Source: Margaritifera margaritifera (Eukaryota; Mollusca; Bivalvia; Unionida; Margaritiferidae). Taken from it: a DNA stretch of 64,000 nucleotides. Location: contig JAQPZY010001405.1 in NCBI GenBank assembly GCA_029931535.1, positions 1,179,001 through 1,243,000 on the forward strand, read 5' to 3'. Below the pieces are notes generated by a model that was not told where the DNA came from, did not search any database, and saw only the letters and a list, made by a program, of their open reading frames with translations. The position numbers and the translations under genes are program-made. Numbering within the stretch: the stretch's first letter is position 1; each line of letters begins with the position of its first letter. Of this stretch, positions 48,214 to 59,302 are shown piece by piece.

Positions 48214-48264
48214 GTTGTGTTTTCGGCGATAAGTAAATTAATAGGATGAATATCTGAAAATACA

Positions 48265-48372
48265 TATCGTGTAGGATAACACTGACTCACTAGTATTGTA
48301 ATGGAGGATAACACTGACTCACTAGTTTGTAATGGAGGATAACACTGACTCACTAGTATTGTAATGGAGGAT
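48265..48372. repeat. ~32-bp tandem array, three to four copies
   Basis: The unit is GGATAACACTGACTCACTAG plus TATTGTAATGGA, with a two-base deletion in one copy. It lies just past the 5' truncation point of the L1/Tx1-like fragment. Confidence 0.95.
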
Positions 48373-48650
48373 AAAATCGACTGCAAATCATCACTGTTAT
48401 ATAGATCTTTATTATTTAATTACTTTGGGAATCATTACTTACATCTTAGGTGGAATTCCTGAAATTTTGAATAAAGATCTTGATATATGCTCAAGTAATA
48501 GAATAGGAAATTTCAAAATTAGGATTTTTAGACTGTATGTATACATTAAATTTGACTGTAACACTTACATCTATATCATGTATTGTATGTATGAAGACCA
48601 CATGCTAGACAGGGTCTTTGAACCACGATGTTAACACGACTTGAGATCCT

Positions 48651-48853
48651 GTTACTGCTGCTGCTGCTGCTAATAATAATAATAATAATAGCAATACACC
48701 TACTACTACTAATAATAATAACAATAATAATAATAACAACAACAACAATAAGATTTTTCTTCTTCTTCTTCTTCTTATTATTATTATTATTATTGTTGTT
48801 GTTGCTGTTCTTATTGTTATTGTTATTGTGAAATAATTAACAACAACAACAAC

Positions 48854-48928
<75 letters not shown>

Positions 48929-48950
48929 GCTGTTGTTCTTGTTATTATTG
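48651..48950. repeat. Complex trinucleotide cluster with self-complementary blocks
   Basis: Blocks of CTG, AAT, ACT, CAA, TTC, ATT, TTG, CAA, AAT and ATT triplets follow one another. (AAT)n and (CAA)n blocks are matched by (ATT)n and (TTG)n blocks further on, so large hairpins are possible. The Leu/Ile frames are artefacts. Confidence 0.95.
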
Positions 48951-49439
48951 TAGTGAAATATTGATTACATATTAGATAGGATGGCAAAATAGCGGGATGT
49001 GGATAATAACATGGCAGCTAGATTCATGAAACACTTGACAATGCAATGTCCATTCTAATGTTCTTCATTCCAACTCAGTATTGTGTCATTTCATGCAGAA
49101 CGCAGGTTAGTCCTGTGCCAATTACCAAAGAGATAGATCTTCAAGCCCCCCCCCCCTCCCCTCTCTTTCTCCCATTTAGGTAACTTGCTTGATGATCGTT
49201 ACTACTCTTTGCAATTCCAAACTTATTATCAATGATAAATTACTTTTTTTTGGAAGGTTTGGATGGGTTTCTTTAAATATAATGCCTGATTGATCAGTTC
49301 ATTATGTATCATGTAAGGATGTACTTCAGATGAAGAAAAAAAAAGCAAGCAACTTATCAAATCTGCACTGTAATTGGAATTTATTCAGTAAAGAAAAAGA
49401 TAATATATTATTTTAATAAGGATGTTGACGAAAATAGTA
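48951..49439. other. No recognised feature
   Basis: AT-rich spacer with a C/T-rich run near 49.15 kb. Nothing else is recognised. Confidence 0.45.
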
Positions 49440-49636
49440 TTGGTTTGTATCAGAGACGTACAACAACATGTCTGGCTTGCTTGGAGTATTACCGCTTTGG
49501 GGTGTTCTGCCTTATGGTTCTTAATGGTCAATGAGAGGAAAATTGTCTTGCCAAAGAGAACAACACGGCAACCGACCCTGTACTCCTGCGTAGGAATACA
49601 GCATACTAATCACTGAACCACTTCGCCTCTAGCTCC
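49440..49636 (-). mobile_element. tRNA-derived SINE, diverged
   Basis: On the minus strand it begins near GAGGCGAAGTGGTTCAGTGA with an A-box-like TGGTTCAGTGATTAG (49606-49620) and a degraded B box around GGTCGGTTGCC. The body holds TCTTTGGCAAGACAATTTTC, comparable with TCTTGGGCAAGGAACTTTAC in the SINE at 12.1 kb. The head resembles that SINE more than the one at 31.2 kb. Target duplications were not found. Confidence 0.55.
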
Positions 49637-52600
49637 AAAAGTGAACCAAATTTTGCATTCTAAACTATGATTAAGAGGCTCACTAGTAAAATATCAACAA
49701 AAATCTGTACTTCACAAAACTATGGTTCGTTTGCTTTAGTTAGAAGGTTATGTACTCTTATCGTTCTTCATTTTATTAGTAAAGTATTTTTCGTTCAATT
49801 ATTATTAAATTAATACTAATTACTCTTTATTTATTTGCTTAAAATTATGGAAATAAAATTTGATTTTTCAAAATGTTTGTTTATATATTGCTTGGATTAA
49901 TGTTGATATCTTTCCTAGCCTATGTGTTAAAGAGCTTATCAAAAAAGCGTCATCAAAAATGATACAAAGTTCAATAGTTTGATTATATTGAAGTGTCAAA
50001 TGTAGATAATTTTGTCTATAGGCCCTCATTTTATTTTCTTTATACAATTTAGTTATTCCAGATCTCTTTAATTATTATAAATGAAAGATACAACAAGGGT
50101 GCATCGAAAGATATTGATCATCCATATGATGTATATAAAACAAATATTATGATTCATCCGTAGCCCATATAATCTGAAAATAATGACCCAATAGAAACGA
50201 TAAATTCATGAAACTGAAATAAAAGTATAGTACAAACTTCTTTTGTACATATTTTCTACTGTATCTGTTTGTGAAATGTAATTTTTTCACAAATTTTAAT
50301 ATAGGATGATTTCATTGTTGAAAAGTAAGAGTAACACATATATAGTCGTTACTATGGTAACTGTGCATTCTGTTAACATTGTCTGCTACTTGCGAAAAGT
50401 GATGATTAATTCTAACAGAATAAAAGAAAAATTGGAGACATACCGTGGCCATCTAATTTTCATGGTTACAGGGAATCCGTATTAAGCCATGAATCCAACA
50501 GAAGACATACAAATTCATATAAACTCGTTATAATACAGGGATTAGCAACTCCTATAAGTAACATGGTTTTAGAAATCTTCTACCACATTGTGAAACAATA
50601 ACAAACTTTTTTCCTTTTCTAAAGAAATTTTGTCAGATCAACATAATACATTCTGAACGGGAAACCAAAAGCTGGGATTATTTTTAACAAATAAGGGATA
50701 CACCACACCCTCCAGTTAACATATCATTTTCCGCTGTAACCTTGAGCCACGTACTATTTTAATCGTCTGCATTACACAGCATACATATACGAGTGTGAAG
50801 CGGATATCAATCTCTTTTCGTTCTGTCATGCACTCTTTGTGACATTTCCAAAATTATTCATTACATTTTGACAACTACATAAAATTCGATACAGTCTTAT
50901 ATGATGTCGATTTAAATTATAGGATATCTGAGTCAGTCTATTAGAAATTTGCAAAGCTGTCAGCATTTTGTAAGACAAAAATATGTTATGTTACAGTTTG
51001 AAACAAGTTTATTAAAATGTCATTTTTAATTTAGGAAAATGTATGCATATCGCTCTTATTTACCCAATAATGCTGCAATTTGTACATAAATGTACCTATC
51101 GGGTTCAAGAATTGCGTAGTTTATTTCTTTCTTTGAATGGTTCTCCGCGAGACAATCATTTACTGTTTACATACAAACTATGAAAGTGTGCCTAATATCT
51201 TTTTAATCAGGCACCTCCTCAGTAAGGTATGTTCTCCATGATATGTGAATGCGTGTCTTGACAAACTGGCAATAACACAAAAAATAAATGATTTTATGGT
51301 TGACCAGAAACTCGGCATGAGGTTACATGATACTACATTGATTAAATATGATATAATTTCTCTTTCGTGCGTTTAACTCTCATAGATACATCTCCAATTT
51401 CGGTAACAGTGTCTTCAAGCACATGTTTTGGAAGAAGTTTAATGAATAACTTATTAACGATAGTCAATGATCCAAATTCTGAGTACATATCGGTGCAGCA
51501 GTTTTATAACATTTACTTTTCTAAGACTCTAGAGTGATTTGAAACATAGTTTCCAAACAATTTCCATATTGCATTTGACCCAGGTTGAAAACACTCAACA
51601 ACGTTACTAAGCTAAGTTTCAAACACTCCGTTTCAGTTTCGAAACACTTCTTGTTCTTGTTACCAACTCTAACTAAAATCTTTCTACCGCGAAGATGCCA
51701 ACAGCTGAATAAAGTTAATATCATACTCATGATTTGAATAATGCTATTTAATGTCAAAACTATGGGAAGTTTCAAGATTTTAAACACTCTAGATTGTTTT
51801 GAATCTAGAGTCATAACACTCTGGAATGCTTTATGAAATATGCTGATACTTATACAAGGGCGAGATTTTTAATCTCGAAGACAGAGGGAATCTGGCAATT
51901 TAATCCTTTAATTCTCTCTAGGTATTTCAGATTCATTAAAATTAAACATTCAAATTAATTGAAAAAAGGTTCTCATTTTTAAACTCATTTTTTTCCCGTT
52001 TTTTTAAATCTAAAGTATACAAGATTGTAATTCTCATGTCCACATATCCTGCAAAATAAGTTTACCTCTTCATTAAAAATTCCCTTCCTTTTAAGTTATC
52101 GTCAGCGAACGTAATGTTTTAAAACCACGAGAAACTTTGTGGGTTATTTATGCTTATTTATACACAACACATATTCGTCAGAAGAAATCTTTATTTCAAA
52201 AAATATATCCTTGCAGTTCAAACTTTTTTAGACTCTTGAAAATAGATTACATTTTGTTCTGATCAAAACCGAAGGAATAACTATCGATCTCGTACTTGTA
52301 TAATAAAACTACTCAATGCTAAATATTGAAGCAATAATTTAGCCTCGTTCTCAGCAAGGGAGACAATATTACAAGAGATTATAAAAAGGGTCCATTACAT
52401 GCTTATGGTCTGTTTAATACAAACCGTTCGGCGACTGGTTTCCGGGGTTTAATCTTCTTCTCACCATTGTTGGCATGCGGTCATCAGCTTCTGCGGTAAC
52501 AGCAGTAGCTGATCTACCACGCAAACAGATTTAATACCATTTTATCAACTTACTGCGCATACAAAATAACAAAATAAAATAATATATTTGTTGTTTTTTT

Positions 52601-53599
52601 TAATACTTGCAAGCTATGTTAATAGACACAAATAATAGCTGAACATTATATTAAATTTCTACATTTACATTTAAATTCAAGCTTATGTTGACAATTTTAA
52701 TTAAGACTTGTAATTTTAATTCGTTATCTTCTCGATAACTTAAAACTTTTAATTAAAACTTTTGTAAGGAAAGTGTATAAATTACTACACTAAGTAAATT
52801 CTCAAATGAATGATATCTTCTCCCTTAAAATTACCATTATAAGGGACATGATATAACGTGTAAAAACACTTAAATTTATCTATCCGAGTATTACACAGAA
52901 TGGCAACGTGATATCCTTTGCACGCTAGAAGTTTAGGACAGCTTAGGGCCGGACCTTGGCTGTTTTTGTTTCGTAATTATAACAGCATTGGTGTTGCCCA
53001 GAGTTGGCCTGATTTCGGGCACGGCCTCGCTTGCCAGCGTTAGAAGCTTAGGAAAGCCCTGGACCAATCAGGAAAAGTTGAATAAACTCCTGCACATGTT
53101 TTTTTGGTATGTTTTTTAGTGTTGTTATTGTATTTAGGTCAACCCTTGGAAAGGAAACTAGATCTGATGTGAAATGCTGAAACTGGCTTTAGGGCCGGCA
53201 TCATAGGGACATAAAAATACTAATTTTAAAAGCGGCTAGACCAGACACGTTCTTGGAATGTCCCAGTTTAGGAAATAACGATATTCCCGTTTCATGGGCA
53301 ACTGTGACATGGGCTAAAAGATATCCTTTGAAATGCAGAAAATATTTGAGATGCTTCGCCTTTGTACTGTAAATGATATTTAGGGAGGAAACTGTAAATT
53401 ATCTAGACTTTGTATTCTACTGGCACTCTCAGGGATTCTTATTTTCTACCCTAATAAGCATAAATAATAGCCTCCTGTGTCTTCAACAAATTATTCCAAT
53501 CTTTTTGTTAATTGACTCTTTTAAAGTATAACTATTTTATTTGTTAGTCATGTCATTTTTAGGGAATTTGCGTATGTATTCAAGCCACCTGGTATGTAT
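49637..53599. other. Long stretch without recognised features
   Basis: Nearly 4 kb of AT-rich sequence with few tandem repeats and no transposon I can recognise. Frames are short. The cleanest local structure is a hairpin at 51786-51811: ACTCTAGATT, six bases, AATCTAGAGT. A less AT-rich patch at 52.9-53.2 kb has two diverged AGAAG.TTAGGA.AGC motifs. Confidence 0.5.
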
Positions 53600-53615
53600 G
53601 TATATATATATATAT

Positions 53616-53676
<61 letters not shown>
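53600..53676. repeat. (TA)n microsatellite with one GA interruption
   Basis: About 38 TA units, interrupted once by TAGATA near 53617. Confidence 0.97.
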
Positions 53677-53679
<3 letters not shown>

Positions 53680-53870
53680 ACATAATTTATAGCAAATTAT
53701 GTTTTATTTCATTTGGCTTTTTACATTCTTTTTTCTCTTTTGGCATCTACAATTTATATTACCATGTATAAATTCGACCTCGACAAATATTACAATTTCA
53801 TCTGCTTCTTTCATGTTTATCCAGGTTACACTGAGTAATAGATCTTTTAGCTTATATTTTATAAATTTGA

Positions 53871-53946
<76 letters not shown>

Positions 53947-53960
53947 CATCCATCCATCTC

Positions 53961-54015
<55 letters not shown>

Positions 54016-54085
54016 GTCTGTCTTTCTATGTATCTATATAACTATCTGTCTCTCCGTCCGTCCGTCAATCTATCTATCTACCTAT
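53871..54085. repeat. (CTAT)n microsatellite
   Basis: Long CTAT run to about 54015, with a CCAT-rich interruption near 53945, passing into CTGT, CCGT and mixed tetranucleotides. The Ser-Ile-Tyr-Leu frame across it is an artefact. Confidence 0.97.
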
Positions 54086-55286
54086 CAAAACAAACGATAT
54101 ATACTAGATGCTGATATTTCTAGACACATTCGCGCACTTTTCACAAACGTTTGTTTAAGTCTTCAAGAGTAATTACAGATGTTTTTTGTAGAAATAACAA
54201 GTACAGATTAACTTTAATTAATAACAAGTACAGATTAACTTTAATTCTTTGTCATACTGATTTTAACAAATTGGTGCAAATTTCTAAGCTCTCAATGCTA
54301 AAGCAATAGTTCCTTCTCAAAATTGGAAAACGCATTAAACAATTTTGCTATAAAGAATGCGAACTTAATTCGGTATATGTTTATATTTTACAAGAATATT
54401 CTTGAACTTTGCAAAAAAGGCTGCATAAAAGGAATATTTTTTTCTCTATGCATTTTAATGTCTATCAATTTAAGTAAGTTTCATTTTAAACTGTCAACAT
54501 TCAGTTGTGATCTAATGAAACTAATGATTTCAAACCATTCTTTCTACCAATATGACTAACATCGATGAGCAAGAAAAGAACAAAAAACGCTCAAGCAGTG
54601 TAAACACAAAGATTACATCACAAAATATTTCCCATAGAAGAAAACCCTAACAGTCTTTGGAGCTTTGTACAATGTAAATAGCAGGAAGGTTAAGTGCCTT
54701 TAATAATTACAGATGGTGTTTCTACTTCTAGAGACTCTAAACTTTTCAAACATGTTCAATAATTTCTTTAAAAGTGTTTTAACACCAATCCTGTGTATTA
54801 TTTATCGGATATACGGGGTTGTATTCCATCCATTGAACCTTTAAACAACAAAGCAATTAAAAGTCCTGATGTATACACAGATATGAGTGAACTTAATGTG
54901 AAAATAGCCTGTGGGTTTGATAATGTCTCTAGTATTCGTTAAAAATGTGCCAATGAATTATGTGTACCTGTATGCAAACTTTTTTTTAACATATCTATAA
55001 AGTCCTGTACGTTTCTTGATGTGTTCAAAAAGGCAAGATGTGATTCCAAATTTTCAATCAGGTGATTTAACTTTAGTAGCAATTGTATCCAAAGTGTTTG
55101 AAAAAATTGCAGATAAAAAATATTACAACTGTTTGAAGCCAGCATATCTGAAGAACAGCATGGTTTTATGCCAAAGTACTCTAGAGTAACCAATACACCA
55201 AATGTTTTTGATTTTATCTCAGAAGATATTGATAGTAAGTGACAATTTCATGCGATTTTTACTGATTTTCCAAAGTATTTGATTCC

Positions 55287-55547
55287 GTGTCTCACAAACT
55301 ACTTTTACATAACCTACAGTCCTTTGGTGAACCGGTAATATTCTTAACTGGTTTTCCTCATATTTGTGTGACATATATGAAAGAGTTCTGTAAAAATGGT
55401 CATGGTTCAGAATGGTTTAAGATCATTTTTAGGGTGTCACAGGGGTCTATTTTGGGGCCCAAATCATGTTCATTGTGTATACATGACCTCAATTTAGTTT
55501 CAGAACACTCAAAGTGTCTTTTATATACTGATTGCGGAAAGTTGTAA
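55287..55547 (+). pseudogene. LINE C reverse transcriptase, longest open block
   Basis: This 86-codon open stretch holds the middle of the reverse transcriptase. SHKLLLHNLQSFGEP is the region after the first catalytic aspartate block, which is just upstream as FTDFPKYLIP (consensus FxDFxKAFD). VSQGSILGPKSCSLCIHDLN matches the GVPQGSILGPLLF..YINDL block. CLLYTDCGKL replaces CLLYADDxKL. Replacement of the second catalytic aspartate by Cys, with stops on both sides, shows it is not functional. Confidence 0.82.
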
Positions 55548-55716
55548 AACTCTATTGGACATATAAGCGATTGTGAGCTCCTTCAGAGAGATTTAGACAT
55601 AGTCCATGAGTGTTGTGAGCAAAGGCAGTTGAAAGTGAATGTAAAGAAGTATTGCTATATTAATTTTGAAAACAAGAAAAAATATATATATATTTGCTTC
55701 AGCTATTTAATGGGAG

Positions 55717-55886
55717 CTCCGGGTGGCCAAGTGGTCTGAGGGTATGTGAGAAAGCTTGCCAATAGCTTCCCGTGGGTTGGTGGTTCTTTCCGGGTTATTA
55801 CTGGACCAAAAATATACTGGCCGCCATGCAGAGCTTATAAATGTGGTGCAAAATGGTGTAAAACCCCACAAAACTAAAACCAATCG
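55717..55886 (+). mobile_element. tRNA-derived SINE nested in LINE C, internally deleted
   Basis: It starts CTCCGGGTGGCCAAGTGGTC, shares TGTGAGAAAGCTTGCCA, TAGCTTCCCGT and TACTGGCCGCCATGCA with the SINE at 31230-31481, and ends CCCACAAAACTAAAACC. Exact 15-bp target duplications GCTATTTAATGGGAG lie at 55702-55716 and 55887-55901. Compared with the other copy it lacks the ~80 bases after GTGGTCTGAGGG, including the B box, so it keeps only half of the polymerase III promoter. Confidence 0.92.
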
Positions 55887-55987
55887 GCTATTTAATGGGA
55901 GGTGTGAGGCTAAAGGCTGAGAGTTGTGTGAACGATTTGGATATATGGCTGACGAGTATCCTCAGTTTTAATATTCCTGTTAAGACC

Positions 55988-56270
55988 ACTTTGTATCTAT
56001 CCTTTTGTAAGGCGTAAACTTGAATACACTTTGTATCTACCCTTTTGTAAGGCGTAAACTTGAATACACTTTGTATCTATCCTTTTGTAAGGCGTAAACT
56101 TGAATACACTTTGTATCTATCCTTTTGTAAGGGGTAAACTTGAATACACTTTGTATCTATCCTTTTGTAAGGCGTAAACTTGAATACACTTTGTATCTAT
56201 CCTTTTGTAAGGCGTAAACTTGAATACACTTTGTATCTATTCTTTTGTAAGGCGTAAACTTGAATACTGT
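55988..56270. repeat. 40-bp minisatellite derived from LINE C coding sequence, about seven copies
   Basis: The unit is ACTTTGTATCTATCCTTTTG plus TAAGGCGTAAACTTGAATAC, which translates as TLYLSFVRRKLEY. That is the LxxLYxSxVRxxLEY block found after the catalytic core in Jockey-type reverse transcriptases. Copies differ at only one or two sites (TAC/TAT, GGGG/GGCG). The flanks continue the ORF: NIPVKT before it and QQTETVQRKVFKF after it. Confidence 0.96.
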
Positions 56271-56983
56271 TGTGAAACATGATCCCCTCGGCAATATGTT
56301 TTGACCCAACAAACTGAAACGGTTCAACGAAAGGTTTTTAAATTCACGTGCTTTAAATAAGGTTTGGATTTCACCAATAACCCCCATTGACTTTGTATTT
56401 ATTTTTAAATGTGTACATAGTCATTTTGACTGTCATTTTTCAAGTTAAATAGCCTACGTGCTCCAAGAAGAAATATTAAACGCAAAAGTCTCTTTTTACT
56501 GCACAAAACTTCAATTTTACATTTAAAAAAACACAGCCTTTTACATAGAGCAAAAAGTAATTTTAACTCATTTTCAGAAACACACGACATAGACATTATG
56601 ACGAACAATATTGCAGTTTTTTTTTTCTTCTTCTTCTTCTTCTTTTTTTTTTTTTTTGCTCAATGAAATCAAGATTTTTATGATGTTGATGTAACTCTAC
56701 CTTACAATGTATTGCTATATGTTGCCTTTATTATCATTTCCGTCAATGGGCCTTAGGGTCTGTAGAATTCAATAACTAAATAAATAAATAATTACATAAG
56801 CAGGAAAGTTTTCATCTTTCATCTAAAAAACTAAATGCAATTACTTTATATTGTACAAATTCAGCCTGAAAGACAATTGAATTTTGGGTTTGTAGACACA
56901 TAACTGAACAGCCACTGCCCGTTCCAGGCTGTAGTAAACTTTCAAAACGGGAAGAGGATAAAAGGTTGAACTATTTTACTCAG

Positions 56984-57150
56984 GGATATATACACAATAT
57001 AAAGATTTTTGGAGGGTGACAATTCTACCAAAGTTAACGCGCTATGCTGGTGATCAATATTCAAGTCAAAGTTTCTCGAGAAGCTGCATGTCCAGATATC
57101 ACTTATCGCCAAGCAAGTTACGAAAGCCTACTGCTCATATAAAAGGCAGG
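56984..57150 (+). CDS. Candidate coding exon ending at consensus donor
   Basis: The frame is open from 56962 to a strong donor AGG|GTAAGT at 57150/57151. A possible acceptor TATTTTACTCAG ends at 56983. The frame reads GIYTQYKDFWRVTILPKLTR, then YAGDQYSSQSFSRSC, then MSRYHLSPSKLRKPTAHIKG and R. If this is a first coding exon, translation could start at the ATG at 57088 in the context AGCTGCATGT. The residues are mixed and basic, unlike the repeat-driven frames nearby. No domain is recognised and no partner exon was found downstream. A TATAAAAGG motif just before the donor is an alternative reason for the signal. It starts about 180 bp after the end of LINE C, so it could also be flanking or transposon sequence. 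Confidence 0.28.
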
Positions 57151-57314
57151 GTAAGTATCTTTGTTTTTTTAATTATTTGATTTATTGTGCTCACGCATTT
57201 TTCAATGAATTTCCTGAACGTTTTATAACAATCACAGCATACATGTGGGCACATCTCACAGTATATTGTACCTTGTGAACTGACTCGTACTCGGTGTACC
57301 CAAATAGACTGAAT

Positions 57315-57315
<1 letters not shown>

Positions 57316-57348
<33 letters not shown>

Positions 57349-57434
57349 TTCTTATTTTTGAGACCTATGATTGATTTATGATGTACATAGTAATTATAAT
57401 AATAATAATAATAATAATAACAATAATAATAATG
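57316..57434. repeat. Poly-T run and (AAT)n microsatellite
   Basis: A T run of about 30 (57316-57345) and an AAT tract at about 57393-57434. Confidence 0.95.
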
Positions 57435-57539
57435 ATAAAGGATTCGAGTATTTTTTTACTGTTGATGATGTTATCAACATTTTATAATAATGATTGACGA
57501 CGAAATCATTATGAGTTTATCTTAACATATGAATGAACA

Positions 57540-57905
57540 AGTACAGAGGCAGCATATTAGCTAGAAATCCTGCATACTATGCACAAGTACAGGAACAGCA
57601 TATGATTAGCTAGAAATCCTGCATAATATGCACAAGTACAGGGACAGCATATGATTAGCTAGAAATCCTGCATACTATGCACAAGTACAGGAACAGCATA
57701 TGATTAGCTAGAAATCCTGCATACTATGCACAATTACAGGGACAGCATATGATTAGCTAGAAATCCTGCATACTATGCACAAGTACAGGGACAGCATATG
57801 ATTAGCTAGAAATCCTGCATACTATGCACAAGTACAGGGACAGCATATGATTAGCTAGAAATCCTGCATACTATGCACAAGTACAGGGACAGCATATGAT
57901 TTCTG
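57540..57905. repeat. 49-bp minisatellite, about seven copies
   Basis: The unit contains AGCTAGAAATCCTGCATACT and ATGCACAAGTACAGGGACAG. The exact period is 49 bp, with starts at 57559, 57608 and 57657. Copies are nearly identical. Confidence 0.97.
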
Positions 57906-58179
57906 TATCAAACACTTTTGTGACTTTGTTGTTTATACTCACAACGAATTTAACCAGATATATCATGACGTAGATTTTATATCAGATAAGATAAATAAGT
58001 TATGCGCTTTTTGCGAATTATGCAAGATCCTGTCTTCAATCCAAAAATAATTAAATGTGTTATTGAAAATTACATGCATCCATGATATGTTGTGGTACTC
58101 CCATTGTATTTCTCTCCATGTTATTTGTCATTCTGCACAGTTGATCTCACATGGTTGTCAAAATTAAGTAGAATTTATT

Positions 58180-58720
58180 TTTGCAGATAGTAATTACTTG
58201 ATGACAAAGTTAATAAATAGTAGGATTTCATTATTGTGTAAATATAGTGATTACTGGATGACAAAGTTAATAAATAGTAGGATTTTATTTGTTGTGTAAA
58301 TATAGTGATTACTGGATGACAAAGTTAAGAAGTATTAGGATTTGTTTGTTGTGTAAATATAGTGATTACTAGATGACAAAGGTAAGAAATAATAGGATTT
58401 CCTTATTGTGTAAATATAGTGATTACTGGATGACAAAGTTAATAAATGGTAGGATTTGTTTCTTGTGTAAATATAGTGATTACTGGGTGACAAAGTTAAT
58501 AAATAGTAGGATTTTATTTGTTGTGTAAATATAGTGATTACTGGATGACAAAGTTAAGAAGTATTAGAATTTGTTTGTTGTGTAAATATAGTAATTACTG
58601 GATGAAGTCAGAAATAGTAGGATTTCCTTATTATGTAAATGTAGTTATTACTGGATGTAAAAGTTAAGAAATAGGATTTCTTTGTGTAAATATAGTGAAT
58701 ACTGGATACAAAGGTTAGGT
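58180..58720. repeat. ~58-bp minisatellite, about nine copies
   Basis: The unit contains GTGTAAATATAGTGATTACT and GGATGACAAAGTTAATAAAT with TAGTAGGATTT. Single-base and small length differences accumulate towards the 3' end. Confidence 0.96.
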
Positions 58721-59302
58721 AGGATGTATTTTGTTGAAAATATGAAAACATCTGAAATAGTGAAATAGTGACCTATTTTCTTACATGTACTTTACGACTG
58801 ATAAATGTACCTTTTTGAGAGACCAAATGTATAAAAAAAAAGGTATTCAAATATTTTTACATGTACTATATCAGATCATCATATTTATAAATATTGTTTA
58901 CTTGCACCTTACCTGAAATATGGCAAAACCTGTCATAAACATACAATAGATATTTAAAACTGTAATCTTTAGAAAGACAGTGCAATAAATCAGGCCTCTC
59001 CTGCTTCCTCTACCTCCCATGTATTTGACACTCTGGTCAGCGTTTTTAGACCCTAAACCAAAAAGGAAGTTCTAGATCGAATCAGAGGCTTATAGTAGGC
59101 TAATTACCAGATAAATGCAATTTGTCACTGGATATCTGTACTCGAAAATAGTTCCGTTTATTTTCATTCATCAGATTTCAATTATTAAAACTATTACTTT
59201 TGTAGAAACATGTAGGTTCAACTGGCATTTGTCGATCCATTCGTCAAGCTCATTCAAAATATTTAATGTGAACAGCTTACAGATGATTTATTTCATAAAT
59301 TA

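Larger units (their letters stand above)
54560..56800 (+). mobile_element. LINE C, decayed Jockey-superfamily-like retrotransposon
   Basis: The plus strand carries reverse-transcriptase blocks in order, with frequent frameshifts: TDGVSTSRDSKLFKH; SPDVYTDMSELNVKIACG; FFNISIKSC; ISEEQHGFMPKYSRVTN; FPKYLI and SHKLLLHNLQSFGEP; RVSQGSILGPKS (55431-55466); YTDCGKL (55524, catalytic YADD lost); QLKVNVKKYCY-like sequence; TLYLSFVRRKLEY; QQTETVQRKVFKFTCFK; and FFKLNSLRAPRRNIKRKSLF. It ends near an AATAACTAAATAAATAAATAA-type A-rich tail at about 56765-56800. No endonuclease is seen, so it is 5'-truncated near 54.56 kb. It is interrupted by a SINE (55717-55886) and a 40-bp array (55988-56270). Confidence 0.85.

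Noticed and set aside
53699..54172. 157-codon Ser-Ile-Tyr-Leu frame
   Set aside because: It follows the (CTAT)n microsatellite and has no start or splice context.
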